From the NCBI GenBank assembly GCA_002943765.1, contig PQWQ01000003.1, positions 3,037,501-3,101,500 of the forward strand: 64,000 nt of DNA, written 5' to 3'. Numbering within the stretch: position 1 is the first letter of the stretch; the number at the start of each line of letters is the position of its first letter. The notes beneath the pieces were generated by a model. It ran no database searches and had not been told where the DNA came from. It was given only the letters and a program-made list of their open reading frames with translations. The translations under genes and the position numbers were made by a program. The stretch is from Psoroptes ovis. Taxonomy: Eukaryota; Arthropoda; Arachnida; Sarcoptiformes; Psoroptidae. Below, piece by piece: positions 11,775-23,126 of this stretch.

Positions 11775-12862
11775 TTAATAATCATTAGCCCATTCGTTTT
11801 CAGTTAGAAAATTATCGATAACTTCTTTCATAGCTAAATTAGGTATCAATTGATTCGCAGTCAATGGTGTACGTGTTATTGGATCAAAATGACCAACACG
11901 CTGCAAATGTTCATCAATATCTTTACGATCATATGTAATACCGCTTGGCGTTATGACTGGATCTTGCATTATTTCAAAACTAATTTTACCACATAAATAA
12001 TCGGGCACTTCACGTTTCTTTGGTCAAAGAAATTAAGTTTAAAATGAAAATTATGGAATCGCATAAAAGAATAATGAGAATACCTTTCGTCTATCATCGA
12101 CCATTGCAAACAGCTCATTAGTAGCAATTAAATGTTCATCACATGATTTATGTATCATTTGTTCTAATTGTTTGATAACTTCTTCATCTTTGACAACTTC
12201 ATCCATTACATCTTGTTTTAATTTTGCCAATTGTTGTTCTTTATCTTTTTGTATTAAATCACAAAGATATGATTGTAATTCAATTTCAGCACGTATCCTT
12301 TTCTCTTCCATTACATTCCAACGTTTTTTCTTTGCCAAACGTATTTGATATGCGATTTCATCACCATAGTTTTTTTTATTTTCTTTTGATAATTCTAATG
12401 CTAATTAAATTTGAAAATAGGAAAATAATTAGTTGACTGAATCATTGCAATAAAAGAATGAATCAAAACCTTTTTGTAAATGAGCAATCGATTCATCAAA
12501 ATGACCCAATTCTAATAATGCTAAACCAAGAAAAAAATGTCCTTTAATTGAATTTGGATCCAAATCCAATGATCTACGGCTATCATCACAAGATGCTTCC
12601 CAATTTTTTAATTTTAAATGACAAAGTGCACGATTCGTATAGAATGTTGGTGTTGATGGACTACGATTCTTTTTCCAAAAATGAAAAATAAATTAAATCA
12701 ATCAGTCTTAATTATAAGAAACCAAAAAATTTATTTAAAACTCACAATTGCTTGACTATAAAGATTGATTGCATCTTCATATTTATGTAATGAAAAATAT
12801 TTATTTCCTTCATCTTTCAATTCTAATGCTGACATAATTATATCTTTATGTTGATGTTTCAT
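11775..12862 (-). CDS. STUB1: CHIP/STUB1: TPR and U-box E3 ubiquitin ligase
   Basis: Four exons: 12862-12746, 12668-12470, 12400-12084 and 12017-11775, giving 291 residues (human 303). Residues about 10-125 are three TPR repeats, with ELKDEGNKYF, FYTNRALCHLK and GHFFLGLALLELG visible. A helical region with AKKKRWNVMEEKRI follows. The U-box occupies about 213-285, with PDYLCGKISFE, SGITYDRKDIDEHL and HFDPITRTPL. It ends NEWANDY, like the human end. CHIP binds the EEVD tails of Hsp70/Hsp90 through its TPRs and ubiquitinates their clients. The acceptor of exon 2 (after AAAAAG) lacks a good pyrimidine tract, but it is the only AG that keeps frame and similarity. A second Met at codon 10 could also start the protein. 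Confidence 0.95.
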
Positions 12863-14112
12863 TATTGTGTTGAGACCAAGAAAAAAATGTGTTGAAAATA
12901 GTTTAAACAAATTGACAAATCATCAAAAAAAATGGTGTGAAAAAAAACATAAACAACAAAATATCAATATGTTGAACGATAATTTTTTTTTTGTTTATTT
13001 CTGTTTGTTTAATGATAATTTGATGATCAAATTTAAAAGATTTCAATTAAAATTTTTACAATTAAAATTAAATTTATCTAATCTTGTTGAGAACAACATC
13101 AGAAAGAGAAAAAAATTAAATCACAAATCAAAATCGTTTTAAAAACTGGAAAAATGATTAACAACAACAACAACAGCAGCCAAAAACAAATAAAAATTGC
13201 TAAAATTGAGTCAAATTTTGGATTAATAAATGACATTTATCATTCGCATTTGATAAATTAATTAATTTTTAAATTAATCCTCTTTGTTTTCTGCAAATTG
13301 CAATATTGAAAAATGGTAAAAAAAAACTAAAATTAAAACTCACAAAATTGCATCATTTGTTTTTATTTTTATTTATTTTCTCATTAAAAATTGCTGCTGC
13401 AGCTAACGAAACTGAGCAAAGAAAAAAAAAATGAATGAAAATAAACAAAAATAAAAAAAACCTGCCCAATTCAAAATTTATGATAAATTGTATATATAGA
13501 GAGCATAAACATTGAAACATTTGAATGAAAACATTTTTTTTCAAAGAAAAATTACAAATATTTTATTTTAATTAATTAATATTTATTTAATTAATTTAAA
13601 TAAATGAAGATAAAGATGAATGAATGAATGAATGTGAAAAAAATATTCTAAATTCAATAATAATTGTAATATTAATTATAATAATTGCTGTGTTAATGCA
13701 AATGTTAATTCATTAATAGATAGAGAGAGAGAAAAATAATAAAGACTTATGTAAAAAAAAATGTATAAAGAAAAATTATTACAAGCAAATGATTATAAAA
13801 ACATTTCGAAGAAAAAAAAGGATTATTTATGATATTTAAATTCATTTGTTTATGATTAGATTCAGTTTTGCTGTAGTTGTTGCTCTTTGTACGGGTATTT
13901 TCATTGTATTTTATATTAATCTTATGGAATATTTTGATTCGTTTTTGTTAGTATTGTTTATCCCCATTCCAAGTTTTGTATAATTTAGGCCCAATATAAT
14001 TTGAAATATTTATAAAACATATATTGATGAGAATGTTTGAACAATGCTTTTTTTCTTTTTTTGATCAGAAATTGACTTGAATCGATGTAAAAAAAGATAA
14101 TTTTGAAGATTT
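12863..14112. other. Intergenic, about 1.25 kb
   Basis: No gene recognised. It is AT-rich with A- and T-runs and a short TGAA repeat near 13616-13634. Two short ORFs (12867-13142 plus, 13353-13544 minus) are low-complexity Lys/Asn or Phe/Ile-rich translations and are not called. It should hold the CHIP promoter (left) and UBE2S 3' UTR (right). Confidence 0.5.
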
Positions 14113-15088
14113 TCACAACCTTTTCAATGTACGTTTATGATTATTTTGCATTGATGATTTCGTTGGATTATTCGAACGATTTTTTAATTGTTGTGAATTT
14201 ATATTTTGATTTTGATTATCATTTATATTTGTTTGTCTTTTTTTAAGTAATGGCATCATTTCATTATTTGTTGTTGATTTTGTTTTATTATTATTTGTAG
14301 ATGATTGATCATTATAATTATTAGTATTATTGTTACTTGCAGCTGATTGATTATTACTTTTGTTTGTCAATAAATTATCATCATCATTATTATCGTTTAT
14401 TATAGTACAATTATTATTATTCATTGTTTGTTGGTGTTGTTGTTGCTGTTGTAAACGTTTTGTAGCATGTATTTCAGTTATCATTTTAGCACGTCTATAA
14501 TATTCATTATAATCTTCTAATAATAATTTTGCTGCGTCTTCATTTAATGCTGATTCGGCATTCGGTACAATTAATAAACATTTAATCACTAATAGAATGT
14601 GTTTGATTCCTAAATTTTTATTCCAATCTTTTTTCAATGTATTTACACATATTTCACCATTACGTGATACGTTTGGATGAAATATTTTTGTTTGAAAGTA
14701 ACCTTTTGGTGGCTGCAATGGAAATGATTTACCTAATATCAATTTTACACGGAATGAACCATTTTGATATGGTGTACCAGCTATCAGAGTGAAAATGAGA
14801 ATTCATCAGGAGAGATTAGAAATGGTAAAAATGTAAACACATACCAGGACCATCAATAATTGCTTGTATATCGGATACATCTTCTTCATTTGGTATTATT
14901 TTAATACCTTCAGGCGGAGAACTGACAAGTTCAGCTAATTCTTTAGATATTTTTCTTAATACATTCGGTGTTAAATTTTCAACGTTTGATGACTAGAAAA
15001 AACAGAATGAATAATCAAGCAAAATCACAAAAATTTGAAGCATGATTCAATTTGAATTCAGCCTAAATTGTCTGATACTTACAGACAT
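14113..15088 (-). CDS. UBE2S: UBE2S-like ubiquitin-conjugating enzyme E2
   Basis: Three exons: 15088-15083 (codes only Met-Ser), 14992-14845 and 14780-14113, giving 273 residues (human 222). The UBC fold covers about 1-157, with SSNVENLTPN at the start, PPKGYFQTKIFHPNVSRNG, and catalytic Cys96 in GEICVNTL, equivalent to human Cys95. UBE2S elongates Lys11-linked ubiquitin chains on APC/C substrates in mitosis. The tail is a long Asn/Gln/Ser-rich stretch, then a basic end HKRTLKRL. This mirrors the human LRRL tail that docks on APC/C. The two-codon first exon ending at a GTAAGT donor is unusual, but it restores the human-like MxSNVENL start. Confidence 0.93.
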
Positions 15089-15447
15089 GATTTTTCTCTT
15101 ATTCTTTGAAAGAGAATCAAAAATCACAGAGCCAATTAATCGATGAAATTAATTGAATTGATTCAAGCAAATCAATTGAATAAATGTATAAAAATTGACA
15201 TGAATTTGAAATGAAAATCAAAAATTTCAACGGTTTTTCTCGATTTTCAGTCGAGAGCGAGAATGAATATTTGAGTAACGAAAACAAAAATGATCAAAAA
15301 ACGACCATTTCAACCCATCATGAGCCACTCAAACGGTGTGATAATTGAAATTATTTTTAATCCAGAAAAATCCACGTAAACTCTTGGATTTGACTAATTG
15401 TGATTTAATTTTTTAAATTAAAAAGAATTAATTGAATTTCAATCAAT
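15089..15447. promoter_or_regulatory. Shared promoter region, UBE2S (-) and USE1 (+)
   Basis: 359 bp separate two divergent start codons, so both promoters must lie here or overlap. No individual core element could be assigned with confidence. Confidence 0.6.
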
Positions 15448-16446
15448 ATGACGATCATTAATCGTAGTAAAAATCATGTAAACATAATTTGTTTATTGAC
15501 AAAATGTGAAGAAAGATTTCAACAACTCAAGGATAAATGTGATTGGCGATTGGAGCAGGTAAATTTTCTGATTTCGATTTGAACTTCTAATTATCTTATT
15601 CTGATCAATAGTACATAAAATCATTATTTGAAATGATTGATCAAGAAAAAATGACCGGTAAATTGTGAGTCTTATCTACATATTCTGAATTCAGAGGATT
15701 TAATATAAATAATTTTGATTTATATCTATAGGAATGATGAATTAATAGCTGCAGAGAAAAAGGCAAAATTTTTTCGCGGCTTAATCGATGCATACTCGAA
15801 ACCTAATGTATTGGAACAATATGATGCGATACAAACATTACAATCAAATAATCAATCAATGGAAACTATAAATGATGACAAAATAATTAAAACAACAAAA
15901 CAAATACATTCAAATGAAATGATGAATTGTGATAAGCGAATTAAACGTGAATTATTTCAAAAACAACAATCGAATAATGAAAATAATTTGAATGGAAATT
16001 TATCAATAAAAAATAGAAATTATGATGATATCATAAAATATCATGAATTATTACAAGAAAAAGTAACAAACGAAATGGTCGTATTGGTCGGTAATCTAAA
16101 ACATAATCTAACAACAAGTAATGAAATTGTGAAAAAAGATACCGAATTACTGGAAAAAACCAATCGATTTACTGAAAAAAATGTACTGAATTTGAAAAAG
16201 AATACGGATAAAATACGTGAATTTGCAAGCGCTGCGTGTGAATATTGGCTTTGGATATCATTGGTGATAGTTATTGTGACATTTTTGTCAATGGTCATTT
16301 TAATACGATTATTTCCAAAAAAAGCAACAATCATTGTTGTTAATAATTTAGCTGGTCAACAACACACAGCGCAACAATATCATAATCAATTTCAATCATC
16401 GATATCATCAGATCAAATGAGTGATAGTCCAAGAATTGAATTATGA
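15448..16446 (+). CDS. USE1: USE1, tail-anchored Golgi-to-ER SNARE
   Basis: Three exons: 15448-15558, 15612-15664 and 15732-16446, phases 0 and 2, giving 292 residues. The N-terminal INIICLLTKCEER..DWRLEQY block resembles the USE1 N-terminus. The SNARE helix lies at about 175-222 (HELLQEKVTNEMVVLVGNLKHNL then KKDTELLEKTN). A transmembrane helix follows at about 227-249. USE1 works with syntaxin-18, Sec20 and Sec22 in retrograde COPI vesicle fusion at the ER. Oddly, 43 residues follow the membrane helix, whereas the human protein has only a few; this lumenal tail ends in RIEL. An AATAAA lies at 16685. Low-complexity Asn/Gln segments lie between the N-domain and the SNARE helix. Confidence 0.88.
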
Positions 16447-16817
16447 TTCCAAAAAAAAACTCCCAAGAAAAATGTCAATTTTTTTTTTAAATGTACGCAT
16501 ATGTTTTATTGCAGCTGCTGCTGTTGATGACGATGCCTTTGCTGTTGATTGAAACTTTTGTGTTATTATTTCTGTTTGCTGTTTATTTACATTTGTTTGT
16601 GTTTATTCAATGAAATGATATATTTTTTTCCTAATTTTCTATCGATTGATTGATTGATTTGATGCTAAATATATATTGTAAAAAAATAAAATTCAAGATA
16701 AAAACATAAAATTGTTTATTTGGCTACAAATTATGGCGTTTTATTCAAGAAAAAAGATTTCATGCTGACATTTGAGTTTTTTCTGTACATAAATTAGACA
16801 AAATCCAAGATAAAATC
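16447..16817. other. Intergenic: USE1 3' UTR and SNX29 promoter
   Basis: 371 bp without a gene. AATAAA near 16685-16690 probably ends USE1 transcripts; the remainder should hold the SNX29 promoter. Confidence 0.55.
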
Positions 16818-19192
16818 ATGTCATTATCAAATCAAATCAAATGTCAACAACAATCGAAAAGTTGTTATTTAATATTAGATAGATTAGAATCAATTATTAA
16901 ACAGGTAAATATATCAATCATTCATATTTTTATTTGAGTTGAATAAACATTAATTTTAATCTTGAACTAAAAGTGTCATAATCGCTTTGTAAACCGATAT
17001 GAATTAGCCACCGAAAACGATCAATTGGTCATTGATTTATTGCAAATAATTGAAGAAATTTTATCCGATGGTTTGCTGAAAAATCGGTCGCATAATAAAA
17101 TAATTGAACGTGGAAAGTAAGTATCATTTTGAGCTAAATTTTAATCATTGCGATGCTAACATATGTTTTAATTTTTTCACCTTAGTAAATTGATAAATAA
17201 CATTCTTTCAAAAACAAATTATAATGATGATGATACTGATGTAAATTTTTGGAATTTCATTTCATTTTATTTGACTGAACATGAATTGAAACGCTTCTTA
17301 TCGCTTCGCAATGTACAAACAGGTAAATTTGCTTTTATCATTTGTTGAATTTATAAGATATTTGATCCTAAATCTAATTCCGTTTGTATTATTAATTTAG
17401 ATCTTGGTCGTTGCCGTTCATGGATTCGAAACTGTTTGAATGAACATTCATTAGAAAAATATTTTCTCATGTTTTTAGAATCTGATCAGCTGGAACATCG
17501 TAAGCAACATTACAATGATCAAGCCTTATTATTATCCTTAACTCAGGAACAATTTGATAAATTGCCTTCATTATTCAAAAGTCTGAATTCAATATTATTC
17601 GCATTGAATATCGATATAGCTGAGTTGGATGTACCACCATCGACTCATGAATCATCATCGCCATCGCCTATAAAAGTCGATGATAATTTAAACATCCCTA
17701 ATGATTCAATGATCGAATCATTGGCACCAATGAGAAAAAATGATGGAGATAATCTTTTAGTCAAATCAACTAAGAAAAAAAGTAATTTGATTATCATTGA
17801 AGATAACTATGATGATGATGATGATAACGAAGATAATTGTGATGATGATGATGATGATGAATATGAATCTGCTAAAACATCTGTAACATGCCAAGCACGC
17901 AGTGCACCTGTAACGTCATTTTTAACTCACTCAATGAATATCAAAGGATTACCTCAAGAGTTATCAGTGATTGATGATGCAGATCTTATCGAAGCAAGAA
18001 GAAGTACATCACTATTATCTGTAAATGAATCTGAGCCTTCAAAATTAGTTTTTTATCCAATCCCTGATGATATCTCACCAACACAGCCACCAACAACATC
18101 ATCGTCATCTCCAACATCTGCTAATGCGATAACGGAAGATAAATCATCAAAAATCGATCATTCCGAAAATCTCGAAGAAAAAATCAATGATCTAGAAAAA
18201 ATTCGTGATCGTTTATCGAAAGAAAATGATTCGCTCAATATACAAATAAAAAAATACATAGCAACAATCGAATTGCTTAAATATAATACATATCAGCAAA
18301 GACAACTAAAGCAGTCGTCATCATCATCGAATGAAAATTTGAATTCAACGATTGATGATTATCAAAAGAAGTTGATACAAGTATCAGAGATGCATGGTGA
18401 AATTGTTGAATTTAATGAACATTTATATAAAGTGATACAAGTAAAAGATTCAATTATAACTAGACTGCGAAATGAATTGATCGAATTACGTGGTCCTGTA
18501 TGTAATTTTTTTCTTTGATCATTGCTCATTTTAAATTGATTATAATTTTTTCCAGTTGCCAGACCAAGATGAAACAATATGCATATCAAATGAATTATTA
18601 GAATCAAATACTCATTCATTACAATCATTACCACAACCATTGATACATGTATGGATACCGACAGCATTTTTATCCGGTGGTTTTAAAGGTAAATCACATC
18701 ATATTTATCAGATATATGTACGAATAAAAGATGAAGAATGGAATGTTTATCGTCGTTATTCACAATTTTATAATTTATATCGTTCATTGAAAACTAAATA
18801 TCCATCAACATCAAAATTTGAATTTCCACCTAAAAAAGCGATCGGGAATAAAGATTCAAAAGTAGTACAAGAACGTCGAAAAAAACTGGAGAATTATCTT
18901 CGTAATGTTATTAATCATATACAATTAAAACATGCTGAAATTAATAACAAGGAGACATTCGTTGCAATATTACCATTTTTGAGGTAAATTTTTCAAAATT
19001 AAAATTTTTAAAAATATTTCAATGTAAAACATTTTCCATTTCAGTGACAAATATTTTCTTCAAGATCATCGTACACAATCGGAATCAAATCTCAATCAAC
19101 AGCAGCCACAGCAACAACAACAATCATTGCATAATCAACAAAGGCGACAACAGCAGCAAAGAACAAATCAAAGAAATTATCTTGGATTTTAA
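16818..19192 (+). CDS. SNX29: SNX29-like RUN and PX domain protein
   Basis: Six exons: 16818-16904, 16974-17116, 17186-17322, 17401-18497, 18556-18983 and 19045-19192, all in phase, giving 679 residues. Residues about 25-200 look like a RUN domain (CHNRFVNRYELATEND, FWNFISFY, WIRNCLNEHSLEKYF). A disordered middle contains an Asp/Glu run. Coiled coil is predicted at about 378-425 and 440-487. The PX domain at about 518-630 closely matches SNX29, with HVWIPTAFL, YVRIKDEEWNVYRRYSQF, FPPKKAIGNKD and QERRKKLENYLR. RRYSQF and the KK..R stretch form the phosphoinositide pocket. The C-terminus is Gln-rich. The family is endosomal and little studied. An AATAAA lies at 19369. Confidence 0.9.
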
Positions 19193-19482
19193 ATAATCGT
19201 CTGATAAACAAACAATCAATCAATCAATTCAAACTCCAATCGATTTTATTCATAAAGATTTTATAAATTTACAAAAAAAATTATTCTTTTTTTTCGTTGT
19301 AAATGTTTTTAAAAAAATTGATTCAAACAAATTTTAAATTTTATATATCATTACACATTGATTATACAAATAAATTTCATCAAAGAAATAGAAAGAAATC
19401 TGGTATAAGAAGAATGGAAGATAATTTTTGATTTTATTTTTCTTACAAACAATAAATAATAATGAAAAATAAACAATAATGA
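19193..19482. other. Convergent 3' flanks of SNX29 and the Josephin gene
   Basis: 290 bp between two stop codons facing each other. It contains the SNX29 poly(A) signal at 19369 and nothing else recognised. Confidence 0.6.
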
Positions 19483-19630
19483 TCATTGCTTTATTTCATT
19501 ATACCAATTATTTTGTTGAGCGATTTCTCTCGTGACAATGATGAATACTTCCGCGTTTTTTTCGGTCAAATTTGTTTGCAAAAAATCAAATAAATTATCT
19601 TCCTTTTTTTTATTGAACAAATGTCGTTGT

Positions 19631-19665
<35 letters not shown>

Positions 19666-20348
19666 CAATTTGACAATATGAGAAATAAAAATAAACGATT
19701 AGATTGATAGCAATATTGTTTTGTATTGACATTCACATTACTTACTTGACCAATTATGCTCGGTTCTTTTAATTTTGAATCTAAATTATAATATTTTGTA
19801 TCAAATTTTTTCACAGCAATCCAATGTCTACGCGATGATGTGAATAATGTTAATGCATTTTTCCAAAAATCACAGTCATTCGGTATATTTAGTATGAAAC
19901 CAAATATTACATCTAAATTTAAATATTTTGGATCTCTTCATAAGAAAAAATACGATGAAAAATTATTGTATTCAATGTCCAATCACATATGAATTTGAAC
20001 TTGAAAAATTTAATATACCTACTTTTTTCTATTGAACCAAACAGCTTCATAATTTTTTCTTTGTAATGCCATCAATATAACATTAACATCATAATTTCCT
20101 AAACCAAACGTTGATCTATGTGGATTTATGAACAATAATGATGATGGTGATAATGTTTCAGCAATTTCATCTAAATCATTTTTACTGAATGCATTTGAAT
20201 CTTGAAATAAATTATTTAATGCATGTAATGCACATAATTGTTTACATTGTTTTTCATGATAAATTTTATGATTTTTCAATGAATTTAAATTTTTATTGTC
20301 ATTTTTATTGGGATCATTATCATTATTTGTATTATCAGATTTTATCAT
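19483..20348 (-). CDS. JOSD2: Josephin-domain deubiquitinase (JOSD1/2-like)
   Basis: Three exons: 20348-20023, 19935-19746 and 19602-19483, phases 2 and 0, giving 211 residues. The first ~25 residues are an Asn/Asp/Lys-rich extension. The Josephin domain then begins at IYHEKQ. The catalytic set is visible: Cys39 in QLCALHALNN, His146 in RRHWIAV and Asn159 in YYNLDSK. LFINPHRS and GNYDVNVILMALQ are hallmark blocks. The last exon supplies EVFIIVTREI and the C-terminal tryptophan region. It cleaves ubiquitin chains; substrates cannot be read from sequence. Intron 2 contains a tetranucleotide repeat close to its acceptor, so splicing might be affected by repeat length. Confidence 0.92.
19631..19663. 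repeat. (ATCA)n microsatellite
   Basis: About eight perfect ATCA units in intron 2 of the Josephin gene, roughly 30 bp upstream of the last exon's acceptor on the minus strand. Confidence 0.9.
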
Positions 20349-20719
20349 CTTTTTTTAATTAGATTTTGCACATTGAATTGATGGAAATCTTAAGCCATTA
20401 ATCGAATAAAATTGTGGTAAGTTTATTTGATCGTATACATTTTGTTTACTTTTGAATTTTTCTTTTATTTTGTCTATATTTTTCAGGTCAATAATTCAAT
20501 TTAATTATTTGGTAATTTTTGTAAAAAAAAATGAAGAAAAATATAAACAAAAGTTTGTTTTTGTTATTTTTTTTTCGAAAACGTCCTTTGAGGATAGACC
20601 GAAAAAGGGATTTTATTTTTTTCAAATTCAAATTTTTTTTATTTGATTGATTAATTCAAAATTTACAATTCAAATATTACAAATTTTTGTTTTGGAAAAA
20701 AGGGAAAATTTATGTAAAA
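20349..20719. other. Intergenic between Josephin gene start and MAN1B1 stop
   Basis: 371 bp, T-rich, no gene seen. A 64-codon plus ORF here is Phe/Lys low complexity and is rejected. Confidence 0.5.
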
Positions 20720-22798
20720 TCATATTCTTCTCGGCAAAATATGACCTTCAGTATTGAATACATAATTATTTAATAATTTTTTTACAATTTTATGATCATC
20801 CATAAATAATAAATATAAATATTTCAAAGTTTCAGCTAACCAAAATGATTCCATTAAATCTTTTGGTTTAACATTTTTTGCATTTCTAACATCATTTATT
20901 GTTGTATAACCACCGGTATTTATACGTGTATATTTTTCAAATGCTTGAAATATTTGCCAACCCCAATCACGATATATTTGTTTACCAGTAATGTGATAAA
21001 GGAAAAATAATGATTCAACAAATTCTGGTCGCAATAAATTATGTGTATCTCTTGGTTTTATATAATATTCATCATTGCTATCATCATTTATATTGAAATA
21101 ACCGATTTCAGGCGATAAACCTGTCTGTGTTAGATTATACATATAAAAACAAGTACGTGCCAAATCTTCAGCTAATTTCAAATGCTCTACGAATGTTTCA
21201 TTTCCTATGCCTGTTTTGTGAAATGAAAGTAAATGTTCATGATAATATCCTAATGTTAAGGTGCCGGATAAAAAGCAGACAAGATGATCCATTTTTGGAT
21301 GAATAGATTGTGGATCAGATTGTAGAAGTTCTCCAATGAACAATAATTTTAATTTGCCCATAGTTGTTCTAGCTAATCGATTTTTTATCGCATCAACGGA
21401 TCTAATGTAATCATCGAGTAAAAATTCAATTTTCGCTTGAAGATATTGTTTATAAAGATATTCATAATATGAATCAGCACGAGCACCTAACGTTATAACG
21501 GAAGACATAAAATTTCCCGAATATGGATTTATATACATTGGCACTAAATATTGTTGGCGTTTAAGAATTAATTCATGTAAATGTTTAGATGTTTCAAATG
21601 ATTTTTCTTCATATTTTTTATCATTTGTTTCATATGATAAATCACGAAATTCAAGTTGCATACTACTTACTTCCGATACGGAAGATTCAGGTGCATAATT
21701 AGGTGCTTTTGGGATTTTGCTACGAAGATTAACATCACTAAATGGTATAGTTTTACTTGGTGAATCAAAACAATGAATTAAACGTTCACCTAAATCTTCT
21801 GCTTTTTTCAACAAAATGTTTTCCTTGCTTATATGAAAAGCTGACAACAATCCACCTGTTTTTTTTCAATTGAAATAGAAGCGTGCGAAAAATTTTATTA
21901 CAATTTTTATTTGTGGATGAAAAAAATAAGGATCATTTACCTAAGGCACGAATTGTTGTTTCAAAACAATTGACATTTTCATTTTTGTCAAATGATAATT
22001 CCTTTCTAATCCAATCGAGAGCCTCTTCAAATTCTAAAATAGAAAATACCGTTTAATTAAAAATAAAATTAAATATGGAAAAAACGATTACCTTCTCTAA
22101 GACCAGCTATTAATAGTGTATCGATCGAGTCTAACAATGTTAATCCGATATTGAACCAATTATGATATTTCTTGGTTATCGGTTTTAACATATCTTGTCC
22201 CCATGCATATTTACGATAACCATTCCATGAATGTAAAATTGCTTTTTGTATTGCTATTTGTTGTTCATTTTGTTTTTTTGTTGCCATCAAAAATTCATCA
22301 CTATCAAGTATTGCTTCATCATGATTATCACTATCACCATTATTATCATCAGATAAAAATGGTAAAATTTTTTTTGTTGCAATTATTTTTGGACTATTAT
22401 CATAATCTATTGATTGCTGTAGCTGCTTTTGCGGTGCAATTAAATTATTTTCAATAATTTGTTGTGGATTATGAACATTTATTTGTTCATTGGGTTTGTC
22501 TTCATTTTTTTCAATATTATCATGTTGATTATTTTCAATTAATTCATCTGGAATTTGCTTTCTTGAAACAACAAATAGAATATAATATGAAAATGTAAAT
22601 ATTACGAATAAAATTGCAACAAAAAGATAAAGACGAATAAATTTAGGAAAACGATTCCATTTCTTAACAAATAGAAAAAAAAATTAAATATTAGTTAAAA
22701 TACAAAAACCAAAACAAATCAAATAAATGAACACTAACTCTTTTAAACATTAAATATGTTGATTTTACATTCGGTACAATCATTTCATTGAGATCCAT
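20720..22798 (-). CDS. MAN1B1: ER mannosyl-oligosaccharide 1,2-alpha-mannosidase (GH47)
   Basis: Four exons: 22798-22739, 22662-22092, 22033-21941 and 21855-20720, phases 0, 1 and 1, giving 619 residues (human 699). A short cytosolic tail precedes a membrane anchor at about 27-51 (LYLFVAILFVIF), so it is type II. An Asn/Gln/Asp-rich stem runs to about 175. The GH47 domain follows: HSWNGYRKYAWG, LTLLDSIDTL, EFEEALDW, SEVSSMQLEFRDLS, TLGARADSYYEYL, MDHLVCFLSG, TGLSPEI, NLLRPEFVESLF and the terminal VFNTEGHILP, whose Thr contacts the catalytic calcium. The enzyme trims Man9 to Man8B glycans in the early secretory pathway and marks misfolded glycoproteins for ERAD. Confidence 0.95.
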
Positions 22799-23126
22799 CG
22801 AAATAATATATCATTCAAAAAACAAAAAAAAAATGATATTTATTTTGTTTTTCATTGAATTTATTTCATTAAAAACAAAACAAAATGATTTTCAAAAACA
22901 AAATAAACATTTATTCAATCGAAAAATAATGATAATGGAATCATGATGATGACATAGTCAGGAAAAAATCATCAAATCGGATTAAAATTGAAATATTTGA
23001 TAAAATTAGATTTGTTTATGTTTTCGATTTTTTTTGGTCGAAAAATAAAATTTTTTTGCAAAAACCAAAAATCCAAAAAGGACGTACGGAAATTTTTTTT
23101 TTTTGAATTCAAATTCTTCAATATTT
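22799..23126. other. Intergenic: MAN1B1 promoter and PLEKHH-like 3' flank
   Basis: 328 bp of AT-rich sequence with A- and T-runs. No gene or clear control element seen. Confidence 0.5.
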
